From the NCBI GenBank assembly GCA_039942715.1, contig JBDVBY010000007.1, positions 124,001 through 188,000 of the forward strand: a stretch of 64,000 nucleotides of DNA, read 5' to 3'. The position numbers and the translations under genes are program-made. The DNA comes from JABDJX01 sp039942715. GTDB taxonomy: Bacteria > Pseudomonadota > Alphaproteobacteria > Rhodobacterales > Rhodobacteraceae. Of the stretch, positions 57,915-64,000 are shown piece by piece (the stretch's first letter is position 1; every line of letters starts with the position of its first letter). The notes beneath the pieces were generated by a model, which made no database searches, was not told where the DNA came from, and saw only the letters and a list, made by a program, of their open reading frames with translations.

Positions 57915-58852
57915 GACGGGCCCCCAAACGCTTCAAGTGCGAGTTGCGCCACAATCGGTTTGGCGGTGTCGGCCTCCATGCCTGGCTTTAGGCGCGGATC
58001 GTAGAGCATCTTCAGCATCATCTCATCAAGCGTGGTCAGACGCCCAAACTCGTCATCGTCGTTAAAGATCGACGGGCGCGCCTCGGCGCTGTCGTTTGCA
58101 AGACCCAGACCTTGGGCAATTTCTTCGTGCACACAGGACAGGCGCAACAATGGTGGCAACTCGGCGCGAATGATCGCCAAGGCGCGGGTAATTTTTCCAT
58201 CGTCGCCGGGATCAGAGGCGACGACCAAGCAATAGCTGGCGCGGTTCAAATCCTGAATGACGTCGATTTCCTGTTGGCGAATGCCGGGAATAAACCGCCG
58301 CAACGTCGGGCCAGAGACGCGCCGTTCTTCTTCGGTCAGAACCAGGACGTTAAAATTCGCACCGCGCTCCACATAGGAAATCGGATGCCCGGTCACGCGG
58401 CCCAATCGTTTGGCAAACCGCTCGACCATGGCACTGTCATCGGCGCGCTGCATGTCGGGCACCTGGGCGCCAAAGACCGTTGCAATGCGCACAGGTTCTT
58501 CCCAGCGGTGCAGCATACTGTCAGTTTGTTGACGCACCAAAGCGCTGCCCACGTCGGAAAACTCGCGCGCAAAAGCAATCTGCGTAAACGTGCGTTCCAG
58601 CCGCGCCGAGTTGATCGGCGTATCAATGCCGCCGCCATCGGTGCGCAGCAATCCAAGCGTGCGCTGACGCTGTTCGATGCTTTCGTAAAACGCGATCAAT
58701 TCCGCACTTTCGCGCGGCAAAACGTCAGGTGGGGGCGCGGGCCTTGGCGGGGGTGGGGCAGGCTGTGGCCCACCTCCAAGCAAGCTCATCTGATCGCACC
58801 CCGCAAGGCACGCCATCAAACTTCCCACCAAGGCCGTTTTCCGCGCCCACAT
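57911..58852 (-). CDS. DUF2927 lipoprotein
   Basis: 313 residues. N-terminus MWARKTALVGSLMACLAGCD has a lipobox (LAGC, Cys about 19). A Pro-rich linker follows, then a domain with YCLVVASDPGDDGKITRALA and RLSCVHEEIAQGLGLANDSA, where HEExxQ-like HEEIAQ resembles a metalloprotease-type motif (the last point is inference). Envelope-located. Three-base gap to telA. Confidence 0.8.
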   Translation of the reverse strand: MWARKTALVGSLMACLAGCDQMSLLGGGPQPAPPPPRPAPPPDVLPRESAELIAFYESIEQRQRTLGLLRTDGGGIDTPINSARLERTFTQIAFAREFSDVGSALVRQQTDSMLHRWEEPVRIATVFGAQVPDMQRADDSAMVERFAKRLGRVTGHPISYVERGANFNVLVLTEEERRVSGPTLRRFIPGIRQQEIDVIQDLNRASYCLVVASDPGDDGKITRALAIIRAELPPLLRLSCVHEEIAQGLGLANDSAEARPSIFNDDDEFGRLTTLDEMMLKMLYDPRLKPGMEADTAKPIVAQLALEAFGGPS

Positions 58853-58855
58853 GGA

Positions 58856-60055
58856 TTATGAGTCCGACAAAGCTTCCCCGGCGTTGGTGCCGGTGCCGTC
58901 GCCACGTGCTTTGGCGGCAGACAGCGTTGCTTTCAAATCGGCTTCCATCTGCTGAAGCTCTTTCTCGGCAGCTGCGCGCTTGGCCTTGCCTTCGTCGGCA
59001 ATTTCCAGGCTTTCCTGAATTGTACCGATAAGGTTTTCGTTGGCCTCTTTGACGGCTTCGATATCGAACACACCGCGTTCCATTTCCTCGCGAATGATCT
59101 TGTTCGCTTCGCGCAAGTTCTTAGCGTTCGCTGTCAGCAACTCATTGGTCAGATCATTGGCATCGCGCACGGCTTCCGCTGCTTCGCCCGAGCGCTGGAT
59201 CGTGACCGCTTGCGCAAGCTGGGTTTCCCACAAAGGCACAGTGTTCACCAAAGTCGAGTTGATCTTGGTCACCAGCGATTTGTCGTTTTCCTGCACCAAA
59301 CGGATCGACGGAAGCGATTGCATCGTCACCTGACGTGTCAGCTTAAGATCATGGACCCGGCGTTCGAGGTCATCCCGCGCTGCGCGCAGGTCACGCAATT
59401 CCTGCGCCTTCATCACGCCTTGCTCTTCGGGGGCTGCATCCACTTCAGCGGCTTTGGCCGGGATATCAACCTCATCCAAACGCTTTAGTTTTTCCTCACC
59501 AGCGGCAATATAAAGCGCAAGCTCGTCATAAAACGCCAGCGTCTTGTCATAAAGCATGTCCAGCGATTTGATGTCTTTCAGCAGTTTATGCTCGTGACCC
59601 AAAAGGTTGTCGGTGATCTTGTCGATCTGACCCTGAACCTCTTCGAATTTGGCCACAAAGTTGTGGATCGGAGCCGCACGCCCCAACAGCCACTCCCACC
59701 AAGAGCGTTTGCGGCGCACATCCAATTCAGAAACCGAAAACCCGCGAATGGTCGAAACGATATTGCGCAAACTGTCACCGGCAGGGCCAACATCTTTGTT
59801 GCGCACGTCTTGCAACATAGATTGGCTGATTTCCTGTAGTTCCTGCTGCGCGGCAGACCCGAAAGAGACGATTGAATTGGTGTTCGCCATATCAATCTCG
59901 CCGATGCGCTTTTCGATCTCGGCAGATGTGCCGGGATCAGCCGCTTCAAACGGTACAATCTCTGTTGCCGGTTTCGGCTCGGGCAGCAGCACTTCGCTAA
60001 CTTCCTTTACCTCGGTCAGCGCCTCTTGGGCCTGTTTCAATACGTTCTCGTCCAT
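58856..60055 (-). CDS. telA: TelA/KlaA-like toxic anion resistance protein
   Basis: 399 residues, almost all helical, no membrane segments. FAAQQELQEISQSM-type and SELDVRRKRSWWEWLLGRAA segments, then KFEEVQGQIDKITDNLLGHE and RQVTMQSLPSIRLVQENDKS with NTVPLWETQLAQAV match the TelA/YaaN/KlaA family. The family name comes from plasmid tellurite resistance, but chromosomal copies paired with XpaC (as in Bacillus xpaC-yaaN) have unclear roles, perhaps in envelope stress. Confidence 0.88.
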   Translation of the reverse strand: MDENVLKQAQEALTEVKEVSEVLLPEPKPATEIVPFEAADPGTSAEIEKRIGEIDMANTNSIVSFGSAAQQELQEISQSMLQDVRNKDVGPAGDSLRNIVSTIRGFSVSELDVRRKRSWWEWLLGRAAPIHNFVAKFEEVQGQIDKITDNLLGHEHKLLKDIKSLDMLYDKTLAFYDELALYIAAGEEKLKRLDEVDIPAKAAEVDAAPEEQGVMKAQELRDLRAARDDLERRVHDLKLTRQVTMQSLPSIRLVQENDKSLVTKINSTLVNTVPLWETQLAQAVTIQRSGEAAEAVRDANDLTNELLTANAKNLREANKIIREEMERGVFDIEAVKEANENLIGTIQESLEIADEGKAKRAAAEKELQQMEADLKATLSAAKARGDGTGTNAGEALSDS

Positions 60056-60089
60056 GGGGGTCCCTCCTCCTGGTCAGCTAGTCGTTTTT

Positions 60090-60962
60090 TTAAGAATTTC
60101 GCACACCGTCCCGCGCCAGTCTTTCGCGCAGAACTTCAATTTCAACATCCAACGTGGATTTATCATCAAGCAGCAGCTTTTCGGTCTTTTGCGTGAACGA
60201 GTTTTCCAAGTCGTTTAGCAATTCCTCGTAATCAGCGCGGGCTTCGTCGTTCTTGCCGCGTGCATAAAGATCAGCAAACTGCACCGTGGCATCACGCGCC
60301 CCAAGCAAATACACACTCAAATATTTACGCGCGCTGGTCAGATCGCGCGGGTCTTCTTCAACCACGCGAAACATCTTGCGCGCAGTTTCCACAAAATCCC
60401 CAACGCGGCGTTCAAGGGCGGGCACACCAGAGCGGCGGATCGCATCGCGCATCGCTGTCAGGTGCCGCTCAGCCTCATCAACCGCCTTGGCCACTCGATC
60501 CGTTTGAAATTCGTTCATCCCTTCGGTGCCTTTGTCGGCCATCGGATCAGGACCAAACGCCACAAAATGCAGGACAGCGCCAAGGATAAAGAAAAGCGCG
60601 GGATTAAGTAGGCTGAACGTTTCCGGGTTTAGCCCAGCAATCGCCAATCCGGTGCCCGTCAAAAAACTGCCAAACAGCTTGCGGGGGATCGCGGGCCGTT
60701 TGGCCACACGCCGCGCGTTGTAAGCATCTTCGGCCACCAAACCTTCGCGTGTCAGCCAAGCTGCCAACATCATGATGCCAAACGCCAAGAGCTTTAAAAA
60801 CATCCCCGTAGGCTCAAGCTGAAATGCCGTCAAAAGCATCGCAACAGGGGCAATGAACAAAAAGTTCACCCGGGCGCCTGCACGCGAACGTTGCAAGCCA
60901 TCAGGCGAGCGCGGATGTGAAGCTGTGTTGGGGCTGTGCTTGCCCCCATACCGTTGACCCAT
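60090..60962 (-). CDS. XpaC-like 5-bromo-4-chloroindolyl phosphate hydrolysis family protein
   Basis: 290 residues from ATG 60962, which overlaps the stop of the upstream 65-residue gene. A basic N-terminus, several membrane helices (about 30-110), then a cytosolic helical domain (RVAKAVDEAERHLTAMRDAI, DFVETARKMFRVVEEDP, LSVYLLGARDATVQFADLYA) characterise XpaC. Partner of TelA in Bacillus-like operons. Molecular function unproven. Confidence 0.85.
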   Translation of the reverse strand: MGQRYGGKHSPNTASHPRSPDGLQRSRAGARVNFLFIAPVAMLLTAFQLEPTGMFLKLLAFGIMMLAAWLTREGLVAEDAYNARRVAKRPAIPRKLFGSFLTGTGLAIAGLNPETFSLLNPALFFILGAVLHFVAFGPDPMADKGTEGMNEFQTDRVAKAVDEAERHLTAMRDAIRRSGVPALERRVGDFVETARKMFRVVEEDPRDLTSARKYLSVYLLGARDATVQFADLYARGKNDEARADYEELLNDLENSFTQKTEKLLLDDKSTLDVEIEVLRERLARDGVRNS

Positions 60963-61159
60963 CAGGACGCTCCGCTCACGGAAACGTAAAGAATTAGGCA
61001 CAAAAGCAGAAAAAAGGCTGCCTTCTGCATGGCTCCCCCTGTTGTCAGTGCGGCCACGCCGCCGCGTCGCTCAGCAGCCCGTGTTGCAACGCGCACGAGC
61101 ATCGCAAATCCTGCAGCCAAAATGGCCAGAACCGCAATGGCAAGCACAAGTCGCTGCAT
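60962..61159 (-). CDS. small two-helix membrane protein
   Basis: 65 residues with two hydrophobic segments (MQRLVLAIAVLAILAAGFAM and KAAFFLLLCLILYVSVSG) joined by a basic loop (RVATRAAERRGG). First gene of the XpaC-TelA-SPFH cluster; its stop overlaps the xpaC start (ATGA). No family recognised. Confidence 0.65.
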   Translation of the reverse strand: MQRLVLAIAVLAILAAGFAMLVRVATRAAERRGGVAALTTGGAMQKAAFFLLLCLILYVSVSGAS

Positions 61160-61297
61160 GAAAAGCCGGACCCCGTTTGTTGGTTGAGCCTATACATATG
61201 ATATGAAACGCCTGTCTGCCAGAGGTGGGGTGCGCGAAAGACCGCGAAGCGACATTCAGCCGACACATCCAGCGATATCAAGATAATCTCTTTATTT

Positions 61298-62122
61298 TCA
61301 GCGCTTTGAAGGCCTTTTGCCAGCTGGTTTGCGGGGTTTCCCACCTTGCCTTTGACGCGTTACCGTTTTTTTTCCCACTTCCGGTTTTGGCGCGTCCCGC
61401 CCTAATTGATCGCGCAAAACCCGTGCCCGGATTTCCTCGACGGCACCGGCTTTCAGCTCCCCAAGCTGAAAAGGCCCGTAACTTATGCGGATCAAACGGT
61501 TCACCTTAAAGCCTATCGCTTCCATCGCGCGTCGAATTTCGCGGTTTTTTCCCTCGCGCAGCCCAATTGTGGCCCAGGCATTGCGCCCTTGCTGGCGATC
61601 AAGGCTTACAGTCATTGGCTGAAACCGTTCCCCATCGACCGTCAGACCTTTTCGTAACGGGGCAAAATCTTCTTCCTTGGGCGCGCCGTGGATGCGCACA
61701 CGATATTTGCGCGTCCAAGCGGTCGAAGGCAGTTCCAACTTGCGCGCCAAAGCGCCGTCATTGGTCAAAAGCAACAGCCCCTCAGATGTCAAATCAAGCC
61801 GTCCCACCGAGACAACGCGCGGCAAATCCTCGGGCAGGGTTTCAAAAACGGTCTTGCGGCCTTTCTCATCGCGCATCGTGGTCACAAGACCCGATGGTTT
61901 GTGATAAAGCCAAAGCCGCGTCGCTTGCGCCTCGGCCACGGGCTGGTTGTCAAAAGCGATAGTATCGTCAGGCGTAACATTCAGCGCCGGGCTGTCGATC
62001 ACGGTACCATTCACTTTAATCCGCCCCGCTGCGATCAGCTTTTCAGACTCGCGCCGCGATGCCACGCCACGGCGTGCAAGGACTTTGGCGATGCGTTCGG
62101 GTTTTGCAGGAGTATCGTTCAT
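61298..62122 (-). CDS. rluB: pseudouridine synthase RluB/RsuA family
   Basis: 274 residues. An S4 RNA-binding domain (about 8-60, VLARRGVASRRESEKLIAAG) precedes the catalytic domain with VSVGRLDLTSEGLLLLTNDG (catalytic Asp in GRLD) and GLREGKNREIRRAMEAIGFK. A basic C-terminal tail (RQRQGGKPRKPAGKRPSKR) likely binds rRNA. RluB modifies 23S rRNA; RsuA-type specificity cannot be excluded. Divergent from tadA, a common pairing in alphaproteobacteria. Confidence 0.9.
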   Translation of the reverse strand: MNDTPAKPERIAKVLARRGVASRRESEKLIAAGRIKVNGTVIDSPALNVTPDDTIAFDNQPVAEAQATRLWLYHKPSGLVTTMRDEKGRKTVFETLPEDLPRVVSVGRLDLTSEGLLLLTNDGALARKLELPSTAWTRKYRVRIHGAPKEEDFAPLRKGLTVDGERFQPMTVSLDRQQGRNAWATIGLREGKNREIRRAMEAIGFKVNRLIRISYGPFQLGELKAGAVEEIRARVLRDQLGRDAPKPEVGKKTVTRQRQGGKPRKPAGKRPSKR

Positions 62123-62253
62123 GCAATTGCCATAGCGGGTGGATGCAAAGAGGGAAAGGTATTGCGCCGCCCGTTCTGCGTCGCCAGATCGCCCCGAGGT
62201 ATATAAGACAAGAAGAAGTTGCAGGCATTGCGCATTCAGGTCAGGAAAGCGGG

Positions 62254-62703
62254 ATGAATTTTAACAGTCAGATGGACCTGGCACTGAGCCAAGCACGTGC
62301 AGCGGCCAAGCGCGGCGAAGTGCCCGTTGGCGCCGTTTTGATCGCCCCTGATGGAGCCGTGCTTGCGCAAGCAGGCAATCGCACACGCGAATTGAACGAT
62401 CCCACAGCCCATGCAGAAATGTTGGTCATCCGCGCCGCCGCCGCTCACCTTGGAACTGAACGGCTTACGGGATGCGCACTGTACGTCACGCTGGAGCCTT
62501 GCCCAATGTGCGCTGCGGCCATTTCGGCGGCGCGGATTGCGCGTCTTTATTACGGCGCGGACGACCCGAAATCAGGCGGCATAACCGTCGGCCCGCGTAT
62601 ATTCACCCATCCACAAGCTCATCACGTTCCAGAAGTGTATGACGACATCGCCGCACAAGAGAGCCGCGCTTTGCTCAAAAGCTTTTTTGCAGCCAAACGC
62701 TAA
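62254..62703 (+). CDS. tadA: tRNA adenosine deaminase
   Basis: 149 residues from ATG 62254 (GGGATG context). The cytidine-deaminase fold zinc site is HAEMLVIRAAAAHLGTE (HAE motif) and LEPCPMCAAAISAARI (PCxxC). NDPTAHAEM and the C-terminal FAAKR fit TadA, which converts A34 to inosine in tRNA-Arg. A longer ORF from 62059 overlaps the divergent rluB start and is rejected. Confidence 0.94.
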   Translation: MNFNSQMDLALSQARAAAKRGEVPVGAVLIAPDGAVLAQAGNRTRELNDPTAHAEMLVIRAAAAHLGTERLTGCALYVTLEPCPMCAAAISAARIARLYYGADDPKSGGITVGPRIFTHPQAHHVPEVYDDIAAQESRALLKSFFAAKR

Positions 62704-62781
62704 ATCTTCTTCTGTCAAAAAATACCTTCAGGGGGTCTGGGGGCAGAATGCCCCCAGTTGATCGGCCCCGAAGGGGGCGAA
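62704..62781 (+). repeat. stop-adjacent hairpin repeat, copy 10
   Basis: Right after tadA: CTTCTTCTGTCAAAAAATAC, CTTCAGGGGG, a perfect 9-bp hairpin CTGGGGGCA/TGCCCCCAG (62737-62757), TTGATCGGC and a CCCC-GAA-GGGG mini-hairpin. One of the best-preserved copies. Confidence 0.75.
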
Positions 62782-62791
62782 AGAGGAATAA

Positions 62792-63436
62792 ATGGACTGG
62801 TCCCAAACAATCGATGCGTATTGCGAACGGACCGACCCCAGCTTTTGGTCTGAGCCGATCAATGCGCTAACCAATCTGGCGTTTGTCATTGCTGCTTTGA
62901 TCATGTGGCAGCGCACCTTTGGGGCAGGGCGCGTGCTTGCCGTTATATTGCTAGCCATCGGCATTGGATCGGGCCTGTTCCACACAGTCGCAACCGCGTG
63001 GGCGGCCGCCGCAGACACCGCTCCGATCATCGCCTTTGCGCTGCTCTACATCTACCTTGCCAACCGCGATTTTCACGGCTGGCCGATCTGGCTGTCCGCC
63101 CTTGGGGCCGCCGCTTACATCCCCTTAACCGCCGCCCTGACGCCGCTCTTCGCAGCAATCCCCTTTATCGGAATATCCAGCTTTTACTGGCCGCTTCCGC
63201 TTTTGATCTTCACCTATGCTATCTGGTTGCGACGCAACCGCGAACTGTCCCGCAACCTCGCAATCGGGGCTGCGATCCTGTGCCTCTCACTCACCTTCCG
63301 GTCTTTGGACAAGCAGCTTTGTATGCAAATCCCCTTTGGTACGCATTTCTTGTGGCACATCCTGAACGCCATCATGCTTGCGTGGATGATCGAGACGTGG
63401 ACACGCTTTAATCGTCCGCCTGATGCACCTCGATGA
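62792..63436 (+). CDS. ceramidase-like membrane protein
   Basis: 214 residues with about seven membrane helices. Conserved ceramidase/CREST family pieces: YCERTDPSFWSEPINALTNL, GSGLFHTVATAWAAAADTAP with the metal-binding His and Asp, and GTHFLWHILNAIMLAWM with two further His residues. The family includes alkaline ceramidases; bacterial members may hydrolyse amide lipids, but the substrate here is not known. Convergent with the VOC gene (29-base overlap). Confidence 0.82.
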   Translation: MDWSQTIDAYCERTDPSFWSEPINALTNLAFVIAALIMWQRTFGAGRVLAVILLAIGIGSGLFHTVATAWAAAADTAPIIAFALLYIYLANRDFHGWPIWLSALGAAAYIPLTAALTPLFAAIPFIGISSFYWPLPLLIFTYAIWLRRNRELSRNLAIGAAILCLSLTFRSLDKQLCMQIPFGTHFLWHILNAIMLAWMIETWTRFNRPPDAPR

Positions 63437-63815
63437 CATTGCCATCCGGGTCATAAAAGAAGATTTGCCGCCAGCCTGCCACCGCCGTGTGCGCCCAATC
63501 AGAATAAGCAACGCCTTGCGCCTCCAAATGCGCTTTGAACGCATCCAAGTCATCGGTGCGATATGCAATGTGCCCTTTTTCCAGCGGATTAACGATATGC
63601 CCCGTCTTGAACCCCGCCTGCACATCGCGCTCGGCCAGATGCGTTTGAATTGCACCATCGGTCACAAAGGCCACATCGCCCGAGTATCCCTTGCCCTTTT
63701 CCAGCTTGGGCAGCCCTGTGGTTTCACGCTCCAACTGCAAAACGTTGCGATAAAATGCGTCCATCTCTTCGACCTTATCAGTGGACAGGTTAATGTGGTG
63801 CAGGGTCAGTTTCAT
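63408..63815 (-). CDS. VOC family protein (glyoxalase/dioxygenase fold)
   Basis: 135 residues. The start MKLTLHHINLSTDKVEEMDA has a metal-ligand His, a second lies in KTGHIVNPLEKGHIAYRTDD, and the C-terminal IFFYDPDGNVIEVHQAD carries the Glu/His of the vicinal oxygen chelate fold. Catalysis unknown; could be a lactoylglutathione lyase-like or resistance protein. The start is upstream of gatC, divergent. Confidence 0.87.
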   Translation of the reverse strand: MKLTLHHINLSTDKVEEMDAFYRNVLQLERETTGLPKLEKGKGYSGDVAFVTDGAIQTHLAERDVQAGFKTGHIVNPLEKGHIAYRTDDLDAFKAHLEAQGVAYSDWAHTAVAGWRQIFFYDPDGNVIEVHQADD

Positions 63816-63907
63816 GTGCGCTCCTTTGCTCGGGCCAGACTGGGTGCTTGATGGCCCCGGTGCAAGGCGCTAAACGCGAAGCGAACAAGACGTTTTGGAG
63901 ACAGTTC

Positions 63908-64000
63908 ATGTCGATTGACACGCAGACCGCGCGCAAGGTGGCCAAGCTGGCCCGGATCAAGGTGGAAGAAGAAGCTCTTCCGGCTTTGGCCAATGAATTC
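63908..64000 (+). CDS. gatC: Asp/Glu-tRNA amidotransferase subunit C (3-prime truncated by window edge)
   Basis: 31 codons from ATG 63908 to the end of the window: MSIDTQTARKVAKLARIKVE followed by EEALPALANEF. The VAKLARIKVEEEAL stretch is the GatC N-terminal signature. GatC stabilises GatA and GatB, which form Gln-tRNA and Asn-tRNA by transamidation; gatA is expected next. Fourteen bases or more of promoter separate it from VOC, divergent. Confidence 0.88.
   Translation, partial: MSIDTQTARKVAKLARIKVEEEALPALANEF

Noticed and set aside
58856..60055. Plasmid-type tellurite-resistance operon
   Set aside because: Only a TelA-family protein is present, without TerC/TerD or TehA/TehB genes, and its XpaC, SPFH and dtd neighbours point to a chromosomal envelope function.

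Overview
The window is chromosomal DNA from an alphaproteobacterium, most likely a marine Rhodobacterales (Roseobacter-group) organism. Support for this comes from several lineage-typical features: a DUF1476 ATPase-inhibitor zeta gene between coaD and purC, fumC followed by DUF4169 and ribbon-helix-helix genes, xerD next to aroK-aroB, a DctB/DctD pair, and a DUF1127 gene followed by CUCCUCCC-loop small RNAs of the Rhodobacter CcsR type. Gene density is high, there are many ATGA start/stop overlaps, and I see no tRNA, rRNA, insertion sequence, prophage or CRISPR array.

Layout. 1-2360: end of an unknown gene, a GNAT acetyltransferase, a DjlA-like protein and an EEP-family nuclease/phosphatase. 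2520-10267: ssb, an MFS transporter, aroB-aroK, a small membrane protein plus a 510-aa exported protein, xerD, a CorC/HlyC transporter and a Dabb protein. 10348-16218: a MotA/MotB-like pair with a very long coiled coil, a ChaC-type cyclotransferase, DUF2125, a broken-looking SEC-C gene and an extensin-like lipoprotein. 16215-22011: tyrA-hisC, a methyltransferase, mmsA with a divergent LysR gene and a CBS protein. 22085-27643: coaD, DUF1476 and purC-purS-purQ, the last two separated by an alcohol dehydrogenase and a TetR/DM13/SPW module. 27675-32335: dctB-dctD (DctD lacks GAFTGA), a HAD hydrolase, and a 38-aa ORF behind twin palindromes. 32400-39152: rne with a long leader, tusA, ccdA, a hydrolase and a P450. 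39159-43993: RHH, DUF4169, fumC, a hypothetical gene, a methyltransferase, a DnaE2 C-terminal remnant, ferredoxin and an FG-GAP protein. 44000-44399: a small-RNA hairpin array downstream of a DUF1127 gene. 44630-49102: mrp, SMI1/KNR4, gap, a lytic transglycosylase and rlmE. 49262-53965: Kdo/LPS genes kdsB, kdsA, a glycosyltransferase, kdsD and waaA. 54053-61159: a nine-gene minus-strand cluster (65-aa membrane protein, XpaC, TelA, DUF2927, DUF4241, SPFH-GYF, cytochrome b, zinc ribbon, dtd) that looks like an envelope-stress module. 61298-64000: rluB, tadA, a ceramidase-like protein, VOC and the start of gatC.

Two features stand out between the genes. One is the DUF1127/small-RNA locus at 44000-44514, which I read as a CcaF1-CcsR homologue. 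The other is a dispersed repeat family of ten copies. It has an A/T-rich box (CTTCWTCTRT then AAAATACC), a G run and one or two strong hairpins. Eight copies lie just behind the stop codon of a gene in the same orientation, so they probably serve as terminators or 3-prime-end stabilisers; two are out of register and may mark lost genes. Function calls rest on motifs and context read by eye, and no database search was run.
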